From positions 11,425,032 to 11,489,031 of the forward strand of contig NC_086350.1 of assembly GCF_036324505.1 (NCBI RefSeq): a stretch of DNA of 64,000 nucleotides. The letters run 5' to 3'. A program made the translations under genes and the position numbers. This DNA is from Eleginops maclovinus. Its lineage: Eukaryota; Chordata; Actinopteri; Perciformes; Eleginopidae. This document shows positions 61,048 through 64,000 of this stretch, piece after piece. The first letter of the stretch is position 1; the number at the start of each line of letters is the position of its first letter. The notes beneath the pieces were generated by a model. It saw nothing but the letters and a program-made list of their open reading frames with translations. It was not told the DNA's origin and searched no databases.

Positions 61048-64000
61048 ACAAATGGCAAAAATAAACAATATTGCCAGTCTTGACTCTTTAAGTGTTTTCT
61101 ATATTAATACTAATATTCTCGGCACTGTATCTGCAGGACTCACTGATAACCTTAAAGATCTCTTGTCTTCAATGGATTGAACTGCACACACTTTGACACT
61201 CTTACAGTCCAATCAATACATTCCAAGAATCAGACTTTTTTCTTGAAAAACATGTTGTTGTAAAGCTAGAAAAACAGTAAATCATTTAATAGGATTCTTT
61301 GCAAATCTTTTTACTGTTTGAACCATGCAGTGTATGGTTTGCAGCCAAATTCATACAGTAAAAATGTATGTATTCATACACTATGTTCTCAATCAGTATG
61401 TAGCTGTTATTAGAAAGCAGGGATTGAAATGCTATCCTTCCCCTCACCTTAGACTCTAACAAACCCCACCATTTTGGTTTTGGGATTCACAGCACAAAAA
61501 AAAGAAGCTCTGAGCTGCTGCTGATGGACAACTACACCACACTAGCTCAGTCTCACGGGACCGCAGACTAGTCAATAATTTACAGCAGAGCAAGAAATTC
61601 TATAAGGAGCAGAAATATAGTGGACAGTAAAAAAAAAAGGGAGGAAGTGAATAGAGTAGATATGGAGGAGATTGAAGGCTAACCCCTGTTTGCCAGTTTC
61701 TGACCCAGCGCAATAAGATGTCAGCGGAGGCTTTCAGGGATCCTAGCTGTCAAACAACTAGACACTTAAGTACAGGGGAGCGGTCAACATGGAGCACAGG
61801 AGGAAACACAATCTTCCATTTTCTGTGGATAGTGTTTAACAAATAAATACATTTGATATTAGATCATGTGAGGGAATTGGTGCACTACAGGTATACAGAA
61901 GAATCAGATTTTAGACAATGGAGCATTGATGTCTGCAGCTAAATGCAAATCACTGCAGAGCATATTTGCATCAGTGTTAGTTAGCAGCATGAAGACAGTA
62001 TGAGGGACGATGTTAGATATTAAACTGGCGCGTAGCATGTGTACATCTGACAACAAGCCAGACAAATGATAGAGATAATGATCTACAAAAAACAAATTAA
62101 CCCAGGTTATTTTACTCATGGAGGGACAAAACCATATGCAACTGAAATATAGTAGAGTAACAAAGTAAGTATGTGTGTTTTTTATATTAAAAAACATGTC
62201 TGATTATAATTATGAAAGGAAACAGGAGAAATCTGGTCAAAAAGTCCCTCTTTGTTGCTTTAATTCACAGTATCTTGTTTTTTCCTGTTCAATTTTACAT
62301 GTAATAAAAAAAATGTGTTTTCAGTCTAAATGATCCAGCATTCAGTGGAATCACAAACACGTTACATGCATTTAAAGGTACATTGCAAAAACTACACAAC
62401 ATCCCAACATGATACCACAGAATAGATGTTATATCAATGCAAGAACAAAGGCTTTTTTTACTTGAAAGCAAACAGCCTTAGGCATGTAACATATAAATGT
62501 TGCTGCCTGCTGAATAAAAGGAGGAGTCTTACAGTGCTGCACAGCTCCTGTTCTCCCGAGACAGAAATTCCCAGCAGGTATAAGGCGGGTCTTTTGTCGG
62601 GATCAGGGCACACTTTGAAATAATGACGCTCTGTTGAGTTTCTTTATCTGCAGCGCACATCAATGGATCAGTGAAGATGGTGAACAGGGAGAAATTCAAA
62701 GACTATTTCTGATACTATTAAAAGTGCTAAAACGCAAAATCAGTCTGAGAAATAAGGTCATTTTGGGGTATTTACTCAAGTTAATTTAACACAAAAGAAC
62801 CACTCACTGTACCTGTAAAACACACAGAAGATTTTGAACAATGAAATACATTTATCCACTATAATTAGCTACAATAACAACCCTTCTGAATTGACTGCAC
62901 CTTTGGGGTCTGTTAAGCAAACGGGCCCTGAAGTGCCACTATCCTTCCCCCATATGCACGCCACCTCCCCTCTACTCACTGGGGCACATACATGCAAATG
63001 ACAATCTGCTGCCGTACTAATTAAGGTCTGCTGTAGGTCACGTGAAAGAGAGCTGTGTGACTCCTTGAGCTCAAAGAGGCGGTTTTTATTATCCAATCAC
63101 ACTGTGAGCAGCCTATTGAGGCAGATACGGTAAGGGCCGGGATGTTATGAAAAGTGTGTCATAAATCATTTTTGAAGCAGCATCTGAGAGACTTGTATAA
63201 AAAAAATAAGAAGCGACATGATGTATTCTGCCCTGCCCCAAGTATGCCCGCAGGAGGTTTCCTTACTGGCTTATCCTCAAACCTCTCCAGGAAATGTGAC
63301 TCAGTTCTCCCCAGCAGTCATCCGGGGAATCAATAGCATGATGTCATTGTGACAGCAGGTGGATATCAAAACCAATACTGATAATACATCAGGGAAACCC
63401 TAATCACAAATGCAGTAACATGATATTTGGAAGACAAAAGTGCATGAAAACACTACCGCTATATTAATGCAATATTTTATTTACTGCTGAGCACAACTAA
63501 ATAGTGCTCTGTGGGCTGAACTACAGAAATCACCTCAGAATTTACATTATTATTATACACTGTGCAAACAGTATCAGGAGGGGACACAATGTTTCTTTGA
63601 TAATCAACTCCTGTCTTTAAGAATCACCTCTCTCTTTTATCATCTTGTCCTGACTATGAAACACATCAGCTCAGATAATCTGAAAGTCATTTCATTACAG
63701 ATCTAACACTCCTGTCGAGCACTGCAGCGAATACTCCAATCCAAAAAAGTTAGACATTGTTTTTTTTATTAATTACAAAGACTCCTTTCTCGTGTCAGAC
63801 CGTGTTTACTGAAACCTTATTTATGGCTGCTAGCATTCCTCCTTTAGTGTTGGATGAATACACGTCTCTTTGTTCAAAAGGTGACATGTGGAGCGAGGCC
63901 TTTTGCTAATGGAGTCTGCCGTGAGTGATGTTCGTAGGAGAGCTACGCGGTGTGACGGCACTACAGTCTCTACGGGATTTACCGTCAGCTTCTGAGAACA

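Larger units (their letters stand above)
54079..64000. other. gene-free stretch to the right edge
   Basis: About 10 kb with no recognisable exon. A 106-codon minus-strand ORF at 54079-54399 (with DGFRQYFLLRFDPHHVAF) matches no family I know. Microsatellites near 60.75 and 61.01 kb are listed separately. AT-rich homeodomain-like motifs (TAATTA, ATTAAT) are frequent, which is uninformative in AT-rich DNA. Confidence 0.45.

Noticed and set aside
1..64000. tRNA genes, CRISPR arrays, bacterial operon signals
   Set aside because: No tRNA B-box context with a cloverleaf and no regularly spaced direct repeats were seen; the DNA is vertebrate.

Overview
The window is vertebrate nuclear DNA, almost certainly from a ray-finned (teleost) fish. 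Genes are split into many short exons with GT-AG introns of mostly 80-900 bp, the sequence is AT-rich, and the proteins match vertebrate families. The order arih1-hexa and stoml1/cyp11a1/ccdc33 recalls two neighbourhoods of human chromosome 15 (15q23 and 15q24.1), here brought together with nr2e3 between them. All exon coordinates below were read by hand from splice sites and checked for frame.

Left third (1-14.7 kb): arih1 (RBR-type ubiquitin ligase) lies on the minus strand and runs off the left edge after 11 of its exons. Head-to-head with it, hexa (lysosomal beta-hexosaminidase alpha) runs on the plus strand in 14 exon positions. Position 11 of hexa is present twice, as two divergent exons (11a and 11b) that fit the same frame slot. 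They differ at the two residues that set substrate charge preference. I consider this the most interesting feature of the window.

Middle (14.7-35.9 kb): a 5 kb spacer holds a 473 bp terminal-inverted-repeat element. It is followed by nr2e3 (photoreceptor orphan nuclear receptor, 8 coding exons, with a 198 bp hAT-like MITE in intron 1), stoml1 (stomatin/SCP2 protein, 7 exons) and cyp11a1 (mitochondrial cholesterol side-chain cleavage P450, 9 exons), all on the plus strand. ccdc33 lies tail-to-tail with cyp11a1 on the minus strand. I traced its last 11 exons; its N-terminal exons were not found.

Right part (35.9-64 kb): about 28 kb in which I recognise no gene. It holds microsatellites, a G-rich tract, a possible transcript start with strong splice signals near 44.06-44.18 kb (plus strand) and an unassigned terminal-exon-like ORF at 47.55-47.72 kb (minus strand). 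It may be ccdc33 intron, intergenic regulatory DNA, or both.

The genes are not an operon-like functional unit. They are independently regulated loci: ubiquitination, lysosomal glycolipid breakdown, photoreceptor fate, membrane lipid binding, steroid synthesis and a coiled-coil protein.
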